A stretch of DNA of 64,000 nucleotides from Syngnathus acus (Eukaryota > Chordata > Actinopteri > Syngnathiformes > Syngnathidae): contig NC_051104.1 in NCBI RefSeq assembly GCF_901709675.1, positions 7,694,501 to 7,758,500 of the forward strand, in the 5' to 3' direction. A program made the position numbers and the translations under genes. Shown piece by piece: positions 11,256 to 23,583 of the stretch. The notes below the pieces were generated by a model that ran no database searches, was not told where the DNA came from, and saw only the letters and a program-made list of their open reading frames with translations. Within the stretch, counting starts at the first letter, position 1. The number at the start of each line of letters is the position of its first letter.

Positions 11256-13935
11256 CTAGTCCATCTTAAGACTGCGGTAGATGTAGCGAATAAAAGTCAG
11301 CGAGGCCCAGAAGGACACGCTGCCCAGCATCAGTGAGAAGACCAGCGCTGTGAGCAGAGAGTAGCCAAAAAACTCCATGCTCTGCACAAGGCCACTCATG
11401 GAGGACCTGTTCTTGTAGTAGAACACGGAGTAAACAAAAATGAAGAGGCCGGTGGAGCCCGTGCTTAGCACGCTCCGCCACCACCAGCGGTAGTCTTCGC
11501 CCGACAGCAGGAAGTAGGTGAGGGCCACCGAGATGCAGGCGCCGACAGAGAGGAGGATGGCAAAGACGCACAGCAGAACGCCGTAGAGCGTGTAGGGTTC
11601 CCTGCCCCACACTGTGGCGAAGATGTAGTAAAGCTCCACTGAGATGGCACTAGGAGGGATGGAAAGCACAAACTCAACTGCTATTTGGGACAGAAAAAGA
11701 AATCACAAGGAAGGGAGGGAGGGAGGGAGTATTTGGGCTATGCCGAGTCCAACCCAGCGGCGCCTGGAAAGCGGACTTTAAACCGATGATGATGCTGCAC
11801 GACTCGTTTGAGGAGAACCAGCAACACCGTCTCACCTGAATGGCAAAAAGCCGCCAATGGCCATGTGCACGGCAGCGTGCTTGTACCAGGGCTGCTGCGG
11901 GATCTGCCGGGCGATGTTGCGAGTGCGGCAGGGGGCTTGGAAGCTCCCCGCTCGGTTCTTGCCCACGATGCCGCCGATCACGGTGAGCGGGAAGCCCACC
12001 AACACCCAGGCGCCCAGCAGGAGCAGCACGGTGCTGGCCGGCAAGGCTTGCGTCGAGCCGCTCCACCAGTGGACCGAGTTGACCACGCTCCACGTTAGGA
12101 ACAGAGGAGCTGTGGGAATCAATTGCTTCATTATTGTCAATTCTCATTCTCAACTCAGCGGTGAGATGCAACCCACTCGAAAACCAAAACGAGACTCACC
12201 GGAGAAGAGGCTGGAGGTCAAGATGATGTTCCACACCCAACGCTTGCCGTTGATTTGCGTGTAAAAGCTGCAGGAGATGTAGCCCGACACACAGCTGGTC
12301 AGAGCATACAAAACGATGGCCGCAGAGTTAATGGCTCCGTGGTGATGCACGTTGAACATTCCCAAGAGCGCCATGACGATGATTCCTACAAAACAGTGGA
12401 ACCGGATCAGAAGGGATATTGCGATGTTCAGACTTCGAGAAGGAAGGAAGGAAGGAAAAAGCACCTGTGGCCAGGGTAAGGAACTGGGCCCCCACGCCTA
12501 GCACGGCACACAGCAGGCTTTTGTAAGGTGGGAAGCGAAAGACGTCAGTGTGGATGATCTTCCAACCGTTGTCTCCTTGGTCCAGGTCATCGCAAGCCGC
12601 GTCCTCCTCCACATTGTACCTGCAGATGAGGTCAAGCGCGTAAGAAGGCAGGACGCTACTTCTCCCTCCGACATGACGAGAACAACAAATCGGCGGGTTC
12701 TTTTAACCGACCTGGCAAAGTCATTCTTAAGGACCCGCATGAGAATAATGATGACAAAGCCCAGCAGTAGCACCACCAGCACCAGCGAGTTGATGATGGA
12801 CAGCCAGTGGATCTCCAATGTTTTGGGGAAGAAAGAATAGTCCCGAAGGCGCTCCGCTCGACGAGCGTGAGGCAGGGGCGACTCGAACCAGCGCACGCTG
12901 TATGTGTGCGAGATGGTCAGACTTCCTCCGCCGACCCCGACGCCACCCACGGCTGCTCCGGCACCGTCCTCCAAGGGGACGGGTTTGACATCCTTCACAG
13001 AGACATTGGCAAAGATCACCGAGTTGCCGTTGTACTCAATGTTGAAGTCCAGGTGAGTCCACAGGCCCACCTGTTGGTGGCAAGAGGAGCAGAAAGTCAA
13101 AGAAAGAAGACGGCAACAGGAACTAAAGTATGAATATAAACGACATGGTTTGACTCTGTTTCTCCACATTGAGACGTGAAAGAAATTACTTTGTGGCTGT
13201 GAGGCAGGAAGCCACTCTCCTCTATGTAGCCCACAAAACCCCAAAGTGGAACGTCATCCAGGACAAATTCAAAGTAGTATAGCTCCTCGATGGCCTCGCG
13301 GAGCTGGTCCACCTGAAACATCGTTCAAAAACACATCTTGTGAGTCCTAAATGTCAAAATATCATTTGTGATTGATCTTAATTCAATGAAGAAGAAAAAA
13401 AAAAGGTATCTCTGACTTAAAATCGAGACTTTGATCAGAGACACAGAATTAAGATTTTAAAGCTAAATCAAGAAATCTTCCGTTTGTGTATTACATTCAA
13501 AACTCTAGAGCCATTTTTTTTTTTACCTGTTTCTCTGAAAGTGTGAGCTGGCAAAGAGTTTTCTTCTCAACATTTTCTCGAAAGCGAATTTGATACATTG
13601 ATTCTGCCATTCTGTCACCATCCAGCACTTCTCCCAAACTAAGAGACTTGTGATGCACCTGCAGAACAAGGATGAATGGAGACGGAACAAAACTTTATTG
13701 TAAAAATGTCCCCCCGATTCCATCCATCTATTTTCACGCACAATATAAACCTGGTGAGTGACATCCGACTGACCTTCTCCGGCCGGCAAACAGGCAAGGT
13801 GTAGAAGTGATACGTCTCCTGAGGGTTATGGTAAGGACCCACTTTGTTGACATACAAGGTGACAATGTCCCCCTGCTTGTAGCCGAGTGCCCCGGCTGAC
13901 AGGAAGCACAGGAGCAAGACGTAAGGCTGGATCAT
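11256..13935 (-). CDS. tm9sf1: Transmembrane 9 superfamily member 1 (nonaspanin)
   Basis: Nine-pass endomembrane protein of the endosome, lysosome and Golgi system. The minus-strand start [18 protein letters not shown] is a signal peptide, followed by [20 protein letters not shown], the conserved lumenal TM9 start. The large lumenal domain ([54 protein letters not shown]) ends before [16 protein letters not shown], the first membrane helix after the signal. Then come [93 protein letters not shown] and [19 protein letters not shown]. The C-terminus is [13 protein letters not shown]. Compared with human, a glycine-rich insert ([15 protein letters not shown]) sits in the lumenal domain before HTYSVRW. 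An upstream in-frame ATG near 13981 is possible, but it would precede the signal peptide. The promoter is shared head-to-head with fen1. Confidence 0.95.
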
Positions 13936-15251
13936 TGTATTCCGCTGGCCGCCTGACAGGTGTCCTCTTCCACAGCGCATAACTCCTGGTGCAGAAAAAG
14001 AAGAAAAGGTCTCCATCAATTTTCGACACCTCGTTTAACATCATTTCCGTGGTTCCGTTGGGATTTGTGTGTTCTGGCATCTGCTCCAAGTGTAAAGTGC
14101 CCTGAGAGAACATTTGGCGCTCGAGAAACACAACTGAATTGAATGGAAATTGCTTCCATTGAATGCTTCGCATACAGTAGCTTCCATTTGGAACGAAATA
14201 AGGCTCTCTCACACCAAAAAGGTCACAAATCAGATGAGCACTTCCGGATTGCTTTGTCAACATTCGACCAAGCCAATGTGAGCAATTAGCAATGGTGCTC
14301 CAACCAACCTGTTTTCCCGTCGGAATCTTCGAACCCCCACGTCTACGCCGGAGCTCGTGTATACACTTCCAAAAGAAACATTCGGAAGAATTGTCGGCGA
14401 ACGAGGCTCAAGCTTTAAACAGGCGGACGAGCCATTGACGCCAAAATGCTTCAACGACGCAAGAAAACGCAAGCACGAAAGCTGAGGCGTCCGTCTGGTC
14501 TGACTCCACGTCACCTCAGCAAAAAACAAAAATAATGAAAGCTCACTTCAGTTTTCCGGAGTGGGCGGGGAGGAAAAAAAACGTCTACCATGTACTTGTC
14601 TCGCTTGTGACCAAATTCAAATCTTCCCCGTGGACATTTGGAAAGGACTTTCATCAACTATCTCTTAGGGTTCTACGCTACCAAATGTGGACATTTCAAA
14701 TGAATGTGAAACGTCAACCGCATATTGTTTGCCGGATTTCCTTGGCGCCTAACTGGCCAATCAAATACATTCTTGCTATAGCAAGTCATAGTAGATGCGT
14801 ATGAACGCATCGATGGAAAACTCTTTGCTGTGTTTACGAGTGTTCCGCTCGATAGATAGATTAGTTGTGCCTGCTAGTTTATTTCCCGCGAAATTGACGT
14901 ACTTCCTAACGTCTACTATATCGCGACACTTGCAGGAGAACTTGTAAGTATTTGATGAAGCAATTTGGAGCTAATTTAATGTCCATTCAGTCGGTTGGAG
15001 TTTTGTTTACTTGTCAGTTTTGCTGAATAAAACGCGTTTCGAGCTAATGGGGGGGCGGCTTCCCTAACCGTCCCGTTGAAGGCATCAGTTAATGGCGGTG
15101 CTCTGTGTTTGACTATTCTCCTCCATCAGCATGCATTTAACACGGTAGCCTGCATTCCGTGCGTTTTGCTCACATTCCACTACATGAGCAATCAGCATCA
15201 TAGTTTCTTTTCAGAGCTTCTGCATCTTGATTGGAGCTCCGCACGACCACA
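13936..15251. other. tm9sf1/fen1 bidirectional promoter region
   Basis: A 1.3-kb spacer between two divergently transcribed genes. It should hold non-coding first exons of tm9sf1 (a minus-strand acceptor lies just upstream of its start codon) and the fen1 5' UTR. I see no recognisable coding segment or TATA box. Open frames here lack domain signatures. Confidence 0.6.
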
Positions 15252-17425
15252 ATGGGTATCCATGGACTTGCCAAGCTCATTGCTGACCTGGCTCCGAGTG
15301 CCATAAGAGAGCAAGACATCAAGAACTACTTTGGTAAGGGATGATTATGACAAGACCTCCTTGAGAACCATTGTGCTTATGATGGATAAACAAGACTGTG
15401 ACCCCCTCCGTCCAGGCCGAAAAATTGCTATAGATGCCTCCATGTGCATCTACCAGTTCCTGATTGCTGTGCGACAGGATGGCAACGTACTGCAGAATGA
15501 GGATGGGGAGACAACTAGGTACAGCTCCTCCTAACATAACACCAAAAAGAAGCATATTGATTAGTCAATGTCATCGTAAGACTTAGTTGTTTTGTCTCCG
15601 CTGCTTTTAATGACTCCTCTCATTTCCACTCCAGCCACCTGATGGGAATGTTCTACAGGACCATCCGCATGTTGGAACATGGCATTAAGCCCGTTTATGT
15701 GTTTGATGGCAAGCCCCCGCAGCTCAAGTCCGGAGAGGTTGGTTTGAACCGATGCTGTCGTTGTTCAATATATGACTGCTTTGAGTAGCCCTTTGTTTAT
15801 AACATGTGGATCTCGGTCTAACCATGCTCCTCTGTTTCACCGTAGCTGGAAAAGAGAGTGGAGAGAAGAGCAGAAGCTGAGAAAATGCTTGCACAAGCCC
15901 AGGAACTTGGTACAGTATTCCATAGACTTTTTCAAAAATGTTTCTTATCATTTATCTTACAATTGTACAAATTGTTGTTAACCGAAATTTCTTTCCTCCC
16001 CAACTTAGGGGAACAAGAAAACATCGACAAACTCACAAAGCGCCTGGTCAAAGTCACCAAGCAACACAATGATGAGTGTAAGAAGCTGCTGTCTCTGATG
16101 GGAGTTCCTTACATTGAGGTTAATATGACATTGGCTCTGTTTTACAATTGTTCCTTTTCCACAGTTGTGACATGAAGGTCTGAAGATGAAAAAGGGAGGG
16201 AGCTTGTTTGCCGCCGTCTGCTCACACACAGCTTGAATGGTGTTTGCAGGCGCCATGTGAGGCTGAGGCCAGCTGTGCCGCTCTGGTCAAAGCAGGGCAG
16301 GTCTTTGCCACAGCAACGGAAGATATGGACGGCTTGACATTCGGAACCAACGTCCTGCTAAGGCACCTCACAGCCAGCGAAGCAAAGTAAAATCCAATTG
16401 AGGATTTGGACAATTGTGACTCCCCTTGGACATACTGAATATATATCCCATCTATTTTCATCTTTTCTTTTCTAGGAAGCTTCCAGTCCAAGAGTTCTAC
16501 TTCAGTCGCATTCTTCAGGACATCAACTTGACCAGTGAACAGGTCAAAATAAGGCCTGAGCAAAATGCGACGTTTTTACAAATATTGGCTGAAAATGATC
16601 CTGAATAGAAATCAATTAAAAGATTTGATCAATTGCGTTTCCCACCAGTTCATAGACTTGTGCATTCTGCTGGGATGCGACTACTGCGGCACCATCAAGG
16701 GGATCGGTCCCAAGCGAGCCATCGACCTGATCAAGCAGCACGGCAGCATCGAGGAGATCCTCAAGAACATTGACTCAAATGTAAGGTTGATGACCTTACA
16801 AGAGGGTCTGGCTTGTTGAATTCATTGGTTTTGCTTACGTGTAGAAGCACCCGGCTCCAGAGGACTGGTTATACAAGGAGGCCAGAGAGCTGTTTCTGAA
16901 ACCCCAAGTGGTGGATTGTTCCCAAGTGGAGCTGAAGTGGAGCGAGCCGGACGAGGACGGGCTCCTGCATTTCATGTGTGAAGAAAAACAGTTCAGGTAA
17001 AATACAAGCATGTGTGGCGTGGCGTGGCGGCCAAAGTGCCTTTTGTCCATTGCTCACCTTTCCAATTGAATTGTGTGTCAATGTAGCGAGGACAGGATCC
17101 GCAACGGCTGTAAGAAGATTGTAAAGAGTCGCCAGGGGAGCACACAGGGACGACTGGACTCCTTCTTCTCCGTCACTGGCTCGCTGTCGTCCAAACGGAA
17201 GGTACTGTACTCGAGTCAAGGAGGAGAAAGGAACCTTCGAACAATGTTAGCGTTTTGTGAAATATAATAAACGGAAGAAATGCGTCGCTCTGTTTTGCTA
17301 TGTGTAGTCTTTCTGACTGACTGACTGAACTTTTATTTCCCTCATAGGAGCCCGAAGTCAAAGGCTCTGCTAAGAAGAAGATGAAGACTGGAGCCACACC
17401 GGGAAAATTCAAAAAAGGAAAATGA
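15252..17425 (+). CDS. fen1: Flap endonuclease 1
   Basis: Structure-specific 5' flap nuclease for Okazaki fragment maturation and long-patch base excision repair. Eleven coding exons (15252-15333, 15416-15518, 15635-15737, 15846-15909, 16009-16118, 16250-16386, 16476-16542, 16649-16780, 16845-16996, 17087-17201, 17348-17425) sum to 380 residues, the same length as human FEN1. The N-terminus is [18 protein letters not shown]. Metal-binding acidic residues are present in [43 protein letters not shown] and [15 protein letters not shown] (helix-hairpin-helix). The PCNA-interacting box is [10 protein letters not shown] near the end, followed by a basic tail (KKKMKTG...KFKKGK). Mammalian genes often have a single coding exon, so the many introns are a lineage difference. 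AATAAA at 17521 ends the transcript. Confidence 0.98.
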
Positions 17426-17520
17426 AAGCCTCCCAAAAACTCCATTTGGAAAAGTACAATGAAATATTTGACCTCACCTCTTTCAAATGTGTTTAAAGGC
17501 TGTTGTGCATGATTTGATGG

Positions 17521-17526
17521 AATAAA
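17521..17526 (+). promoter_or_regulatory. fen1 polyadenylation signal
   Basis: AATAAA 95 bp after the fen1 stop codon. Confidence 0.8.
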
Positions 17527-17573
17527 GTGGAACATTTGTTGGAGAGCATAACAATAGAAAGTCATTTAAACAC

Positions 17574-17579
17574 TTTATT
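17574..17579 (-). promoter_or_regulatory. Probable pck2 distal polyadenylation signal
   Basis: TTTATT on the plus strand reads AATAAA on the minus strand. It lies about 0.95 kb past the pck2 stop codon and faces the fen1 signal 53 bp away. It was chosen because it is a clear canonical minus-strand signal; nearer sites may also be used. Confidence 0.55.
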
Positions 17580-18521
17580 GTTTGAAATCTTTTGTGGCAA
17601 CAATGACACAGGCACTTTGAGATATATATCATTGCACAGTACAAGAAAAAAAACATTGCATATTGCTATTTAAAATTCCTAGAAAAGAAGATCACAGTTG
17701 CAGTTATTGGTCCGTATTACAATTCACGTCACCTGGAATTATCCAAATAAAACCATTTACACAATTGAATGTGTAGCGATTCCGATTTTATGACTTAGAA
17801 GAGTTTGTTTTTTTTCCTTTTTTTTTCTTTCTAAGAGCTGGTGTAAAAATGCTTCAAAACATCTTTACGGGTTAGGCCCAAAGTCACTCTGCTCAAAATA
17901 AGCAGGATAGGAAATGTGTTAAGGTCTTTGGGGTTTCAGCTCGTAAACATTAGCATGTCCTACTGAAGCAATATAGCCTTCATCTCAGCACCAACAGTAG
18001 AATCAATATCAAGTACACAAGAGAGGTATTTGCAACTATTTGCATTGTTTAATTATTAGCTTTTCCTGTCCTATGCCCCTTAAGTTAGTTCCCTCCCTCG
18101 GAAGAGGAGGTGGTCTGGTGTGAGCAATCGCTTGGCTCTTCACACACACACACACAAAGAAATGCGGCCTCTATTCAGCTAGCATCCTCTTCCAGACACA
18201 TCTATTTTGTTTTAACAAGGCCAACATGTCTGATAGTCACACTCACAAACATCATTAGGTACACCTGCACAAATCAAATGGTGTCTAGCAGAGAGCAGAA
18301 CAAAAAACATCCCAGCTTCATGTCTACTTGCTGTCTAGTTGTATACGCACAAAGAATCATCTAGCAACGATATATTGGGATGATATAATAAGTAAGCATG
18401 ATCATTTACGATGGCAGGTGTACCTAAAATGCTGTGTCAGTGTTAGAAGGAAAGGAAAAAAAAAAAAAGAGAAAGTGTGCCAATTTAGCCAGTGGCTGTG
18501 ATTGCACCCTTACTGCAGGCA
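17580..18521 (-). other. Probable pck2 3' UTR
   Basis: AT-rich sequence between the pck2 stop codon and the facing polyadenylation signals. It contains a short CA run near 18141 and an A run near 18457. No coding signal was seen on either strand. Confidence 0.55.
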
Positions 18522-21500
18522 TTATTGGGCATGAACCCTGTCCTCCAGAGCCTTCAACTCAGCCTCCACCTGAGCAGGCAGGTCAGCACCCACCTGCTGG
18601 CTGAAGTACGCTCTCAGCTCCTTGGTCTCGTTCTGCCAGAAGTGCTTGGGCACGTCGAAAAGGGCTCCCATATCGACGTCGGCGCCCAAGCCCTCGGTGT
18701 CGACGGCGCCGTCCTCCGGCAACCAACCTATGGCGCTCTTCTTGGCGCCCTCGTCGTGGCGCTCGCGACCGCAGCGCTTGAAGATCCACTCCAGCACGCG
18801 GGAATTTTCACCGAAGCCCGGCCAGAGGAACGCGCCGCTGGCGGGGTCCTTGCGGAACCAGTTGACGTGGAAGATCTTGGGCAGGTGAGTCGGGGCCTTT
18901 CGTGTCTCCATGCTCAGCCAGTGAGCCAGGTAGTCCCCGAAGTTGTAGCCGAAGAATGGCCGCATGGCAAAGGGGTCGTGCATGATCACCTTTCCTGGAG
19001 GGAACAGTGGACAGCTGTACAATAAACCATTTACTTTTTAGGATTCATTTGATCAAATATTATGATGATTAACATGAACGACACAGTATTGTGTGGTGAC
19101 AATTTGGTGCGTTTAACATTTGCAAAAGATATACTCTGATTACATTGTGTACCTTGATGCTCAGCAGCTGCTGTGGCCTCAGACCTCATTGCAGCCCCAA
19201 CAAACACGCCGTGTTGCCAGTTGAAAGTCTCATAAACCAGAGGAACTCCTGATGAGATTTTAAGGAGGAAAATCACTTGATTTGGAACAAACACAAAACA
19301 ACAGCGGCATCCAAAAAGGACCTGACTTCCACTCAAAGTAATATTGTCCCGACAATGCCGATACGTTGAAGCGGATACCGGCAAAGAGCAGCACCCACCT
19401 TGCGGCCTCCGACCGCCGAAGATGATGGCATCGATAGGAACGCCCTCTTCGCTCTCCCATTGAGGGTCAATGATGGGGCACTGAGCTGCCGGCGCACAGA
19501 AGCGGGAGTTGGGATGGGCGCAAGGTGTGCCACTTCCTGTTTACCACAAAAACATGATCATCATCGTGACCGAAAGTCAACATTTTCTTTTGATTTAGAA
19601 AACAGGTAAGGTCACAAATCAAGTGCTCATGTGGAACTAGGTCAAAGGCAACTTTGCTTTTGAGTAGGTAAGAAAAACACTCAAAGCCTGGTAGAACAGC
19701 ATTCCATCACCTAAGTGGAATCTGAAGCCATGTTTCATGCATGCTCTTGTGCACTTTCAACATGCACATTGACCTCAGTTAAGAGCAAATATCCCATCAG
19801 CGTCATTCTGTCCAGTACGCAACGCTGAGTTGCTAGTTTGTGTGTGCTTCATTATCTTCTTTACAAACATTTGACTTGTGCGAGCAGCACACAGAGGTCA
19901 GATATTCTTCAGTAGTTAAACATAAAAAGTTGTCATGCAAACAATAATCACAATTCCAAAATGGGATCAACCTTTCGAGCAAACTTTGGAGTACATCTCT
20001 CAGTGACCAGTGAGTGTCATTTGAAGATACCTTGCTTCCAGGTTTTCCCGTGCCAATCGGTCAGCGCGACACCAGCCGCGGGGGGGTCCAGACCTTCCCA
20101 CCATACGCCTCCGTCGCTGGTCTCGCCCACGTTGGTAAACATGGTGTTTTTGGCGACGGTGCTCATTGCGTAAGGGTTGGTCTTATCGGAGGTTCCCGGA
20201 GCCACGCCGAAAAAGCCGTTCTCGGGGTTGATGGCTCTCAGCTTTCCTGCGCAATGGAAAGCAGGTGAGACGATCAAGTGACATGGAGCGGAGTCTCCGC
20301 TCACCTCGGGCATCGAACTTCATCCAGGCGATGTCGTCGCCCACGCATTCCACCTTCCAGCCTGCCAATGACGGTTTCATCATGGCCAAGTTGGTTTTAC
20401 CGCAGGCGCTTGGGAACGCCGCTGCCACATAACGCTTCACTCCTTGAGGATTGGTGATGCCCAGGATCTCAAAATGTACAAAACATACGACGAGTCATCC
20501 GTGTATTCACAAAATGGAGTATTTGTGTTATCAACATTTCATATTTTTATGAAAATGACGTCACAATGATTATTTATTGCCAATCTGCCCTTGTTGTTTT
20601 TTTCTCTCTCCCTCCCAATCAGGCTTTCCATAATATTAAGATAAAAAGAATGTAATATGTAAAACACTTTGTAATATTGATGAAAACACGGCTGGGTTTC
20701 GAACTGGTGGAATTTGGCTAGATCAAGAGACAGTGAACATCCAGCCTGTTTCCCATGGATGCATTCTCACCAGCATGTGCTCTGCCAACCATCCTTCATC
20801 CTTGGCGATTCGTGAGGCGATACGGAGGGCAAAGCACTTCTTCCCCAGGAGGGAGTTTCCTCCGTAGCCGCTGCCATAAGACAAAATCTGTCTGCTGTCT
20901 GGCAGATGAGAGATCAGCACCTTGTCCGGGTTGCAGGGCCACGCGTTGACCAGTGGAGCTGAAGATGGAAAGAAAATCCAGTTGAGCGAAATTCAATGGA
21001 AAATATCATGGCTCTCACAATTGTTTGTACTTCATCAGCAGGACGCAATTGCATGGCAGAGTCTAACAAGACAACAAACATTCAAATCGCTGACGAAGCT
21101 CCGACGTCAATGAAAGAATGCCTTACGCCACATTGAAAAAAAAATCCATACAAAAAGCCAGGTAAGAAAACAACCATTGTGTCATGGAACGCCTGCCTGC
21201 CTGCCTACCTGTTAGCGGAAGAGGCCGCCCTAAAGAGTGCTGACAACGGACAAAGTCCACTCCCTCGGCCAGCTTATTCAGAACAGGCGTGCCCATGCGG
21301 GTCATGATGCCCATACTGGCCACCACGTACGGCGAGTCTGTCACCTTAATCAAGAAAAAAAAACTCTCTTTTTACTTGACAGTACATCCAAGTATATACA
21401 ATATGTATTGTTGATCATGTAATACCTGGACACCATATTTTGCAAGACTGGAACCCACTGGACCCATACTGAAAGGAATAACATACATGGTGCGACCTGG

Positions 21501-23338
21501 AGAGCACAAAAACAAAACAGGCCAGCTTTGTTTATTTTAATTACCAAAAAAAAAATAATCTCATGCATTTTCACCACAAACCGTGCTGCCTCCTTGCATA
21601 AATGAATCAATAAAATGATGAGTCTGTGAGTCACATTATTTAGACATGATATACTGCCATGCTTACATAATGGACGAGCTGTACTATTAGCTACAAATTG
21701 ACCAGAAACCATTCAAAAAAATTCAAAAATAATCCGTGGCATGCGGGAACACACGCACAGTGTACATTGATAAATGAGCAATGGTGAGTGCAACAACCAA
21801 AAATTCGACTCAAGTATTGTTACGTTCAAATAGTATGACTCAAGCAAATTACCTGAGTAAGAGTCAATAAATGACTGTTGAGCAAAAAAAAGAAAAAAAA
21901 CCAGGTAGTCAGTAAGTTTATTTGGAATTTGCATAAAGCTGTCTACGGCGAGGAACAAAGAACTTCAAACAGGTTTGAGTGGGTGGGACTGAACTAACAT
22001 TCACATCTTGCTGTTAGATAGTATTGGAGGCTTATCTGTCATTTTTGGAATCATTTGTCGGTCTTACAAAAAACAACAACAATCCTGTGTACAGTATTTT
22101 AATACACCGATTTTCATTATTCACAGGGTTCCGCTATCTCATTTTTAGTTCAATATATTTTGTAATGTTCACTCGTAGATGGCAGAACACCTTAGTCTTC
22201 ACTGGCCTACATTCCCAGACAAATCTTTTTTTTGCAGCTTTCGAAGTTCATGAAGGGCAAACTTGTGTCTAAGATTTGGAGTTTTCCAACATACCTGCCA
22301 TGCATCCTGGGAAACGCTCCTGTCTCGCTCTCTGCCAGTCCGATCGGCTCATCCAGCTGCCCAGTTGGCTCTTGGCTCCTCCAGCAGGGATGGGGATGGT
22401 GTCTCTTTGGCTCTTGGTCACAATCACCGTCTTGCTCTCCACCCGAGCCACGTCTTTTGGGTCCGTGCGTGCCAGCCAGCTGTCACAAACAGCGCACGTG
22501 TCAGTCAACCTTTAAAGCCTCCCTCCCTCCCTCAAACACGCGGAATGGAATCAATTTACCAGTTGTCATATTTGGGGAGTCTCTTGACCATGCCTTCTTT
22601 TTCCAGGCCTGCCAGGATGTGAGCCGTCTCCTCCGGCGTGCCCGTCACCACATGCACCCCGCTGGGCTTGCACTCGTCCGCCGCGCTCTTCACAAACTCC
22701 GCCACCTCAGGAGGCAGCGAAGGGATGGAGGCCAGGGAGCGAAGTCCCAGACTGCCACCGACAGCAGCCCCTTTTCTGCAGCAGACAATTTTAGGAGAGG
22801 GGAAAGTGACAGTGGAAATGACCTGATATCTCCTTTAAGTATACACTCAAGTAAACATCAACAATCAGGAAATGGATGAGCTGTTGTTAAAATGAATGCT
22901 AATTTTATTTCCGAAGAGGACAAAGCCATTTTCCTAAGTCACGGGTCACCACAGAAAATCACTCACATGATTCAATTGACTTCAAGATGAAGATGACGAA
23001 ACGCTTTTTGCACTAGCCATTTAAATATATTCTGCACATTAGTGGGTTAAATATGCTTAATTGGTTTTTAGAATGACACAGCTGGGCTGGATCAAATACT
23101 CTCAAGGGCTCTTCACGAGCCATATGTTTGACTTTAAAAAAAAAAAAAAAAAAAATCTTGATTCGACTTTTTAAAGCAAATGAAGCCTTCAGGTCTCTTT
23201 TACGAGAGTGAAATCGCAAGAAGTGTCAAGCAAGCAAAATCAGGTCAAATACAAGCCGTGTTTAATTGAGTAAAAATGAAATCAAATCCCAATGAAGTGC
23301 GCTTACCTTCGTATAACTCCCAGGAATAGGCAAGACAT
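18522..23338 (-). CDS. pck2: Phosphoenolpyruvate carboxykinase (GTP), mitochondrial-type
   Basis: Converts oxaloacetate to phosphoenolpyruvate with GTP. The first coding exon (23338-23307) gives [11 protein letters not shown]; exon 2 (22775-22560) continues [20 protein letters not shown] and then the PEPCK body ([20 protein letters not shown]). The basic, acid-free N-terminus of about 30 residues fits a mitochondrial presequence and favours pck2 over cytosolic pck1. Further exons read [40 protein letters not shown] and [20 protein letters not shown]. The P-loop is [15 protein letters not shown] with the reactive Cys, followed by [27 protein letters not shown] and [14 protein letters not shown]. 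The C-terminus is [12 protein letters not shown]. All catalytic motifs look intact. It is head-to-head with psme1 and tail-to-tail with fen1. Confidence 0.95.
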
Positions 23339-23545
23339 CTTCGGTGCAGAAAAAAAGGTTCAACTTCGTAAGTTAGCGTCAAAAAAGGCACATGAAAAGC
23401 GAGCTCGACGGGCAGCGAGCTCGACGGGCAGCGGCTGGTCAGACTCAGAGCTCGGCGCGGCTCATATCTAGCTGGACTCGGACTCTGACTCGGAGGGGAC
23501 CTTGCACTTTGCTCAGCGTGCACATTCACACGGACACATTGATGT

Positions 23546-23583
<38 letters not shown>

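Noticed and set aside
18492-19025. Plus-strand 177-codon frame
   Set aside because: Antisense shadow of the last pck2 exon.
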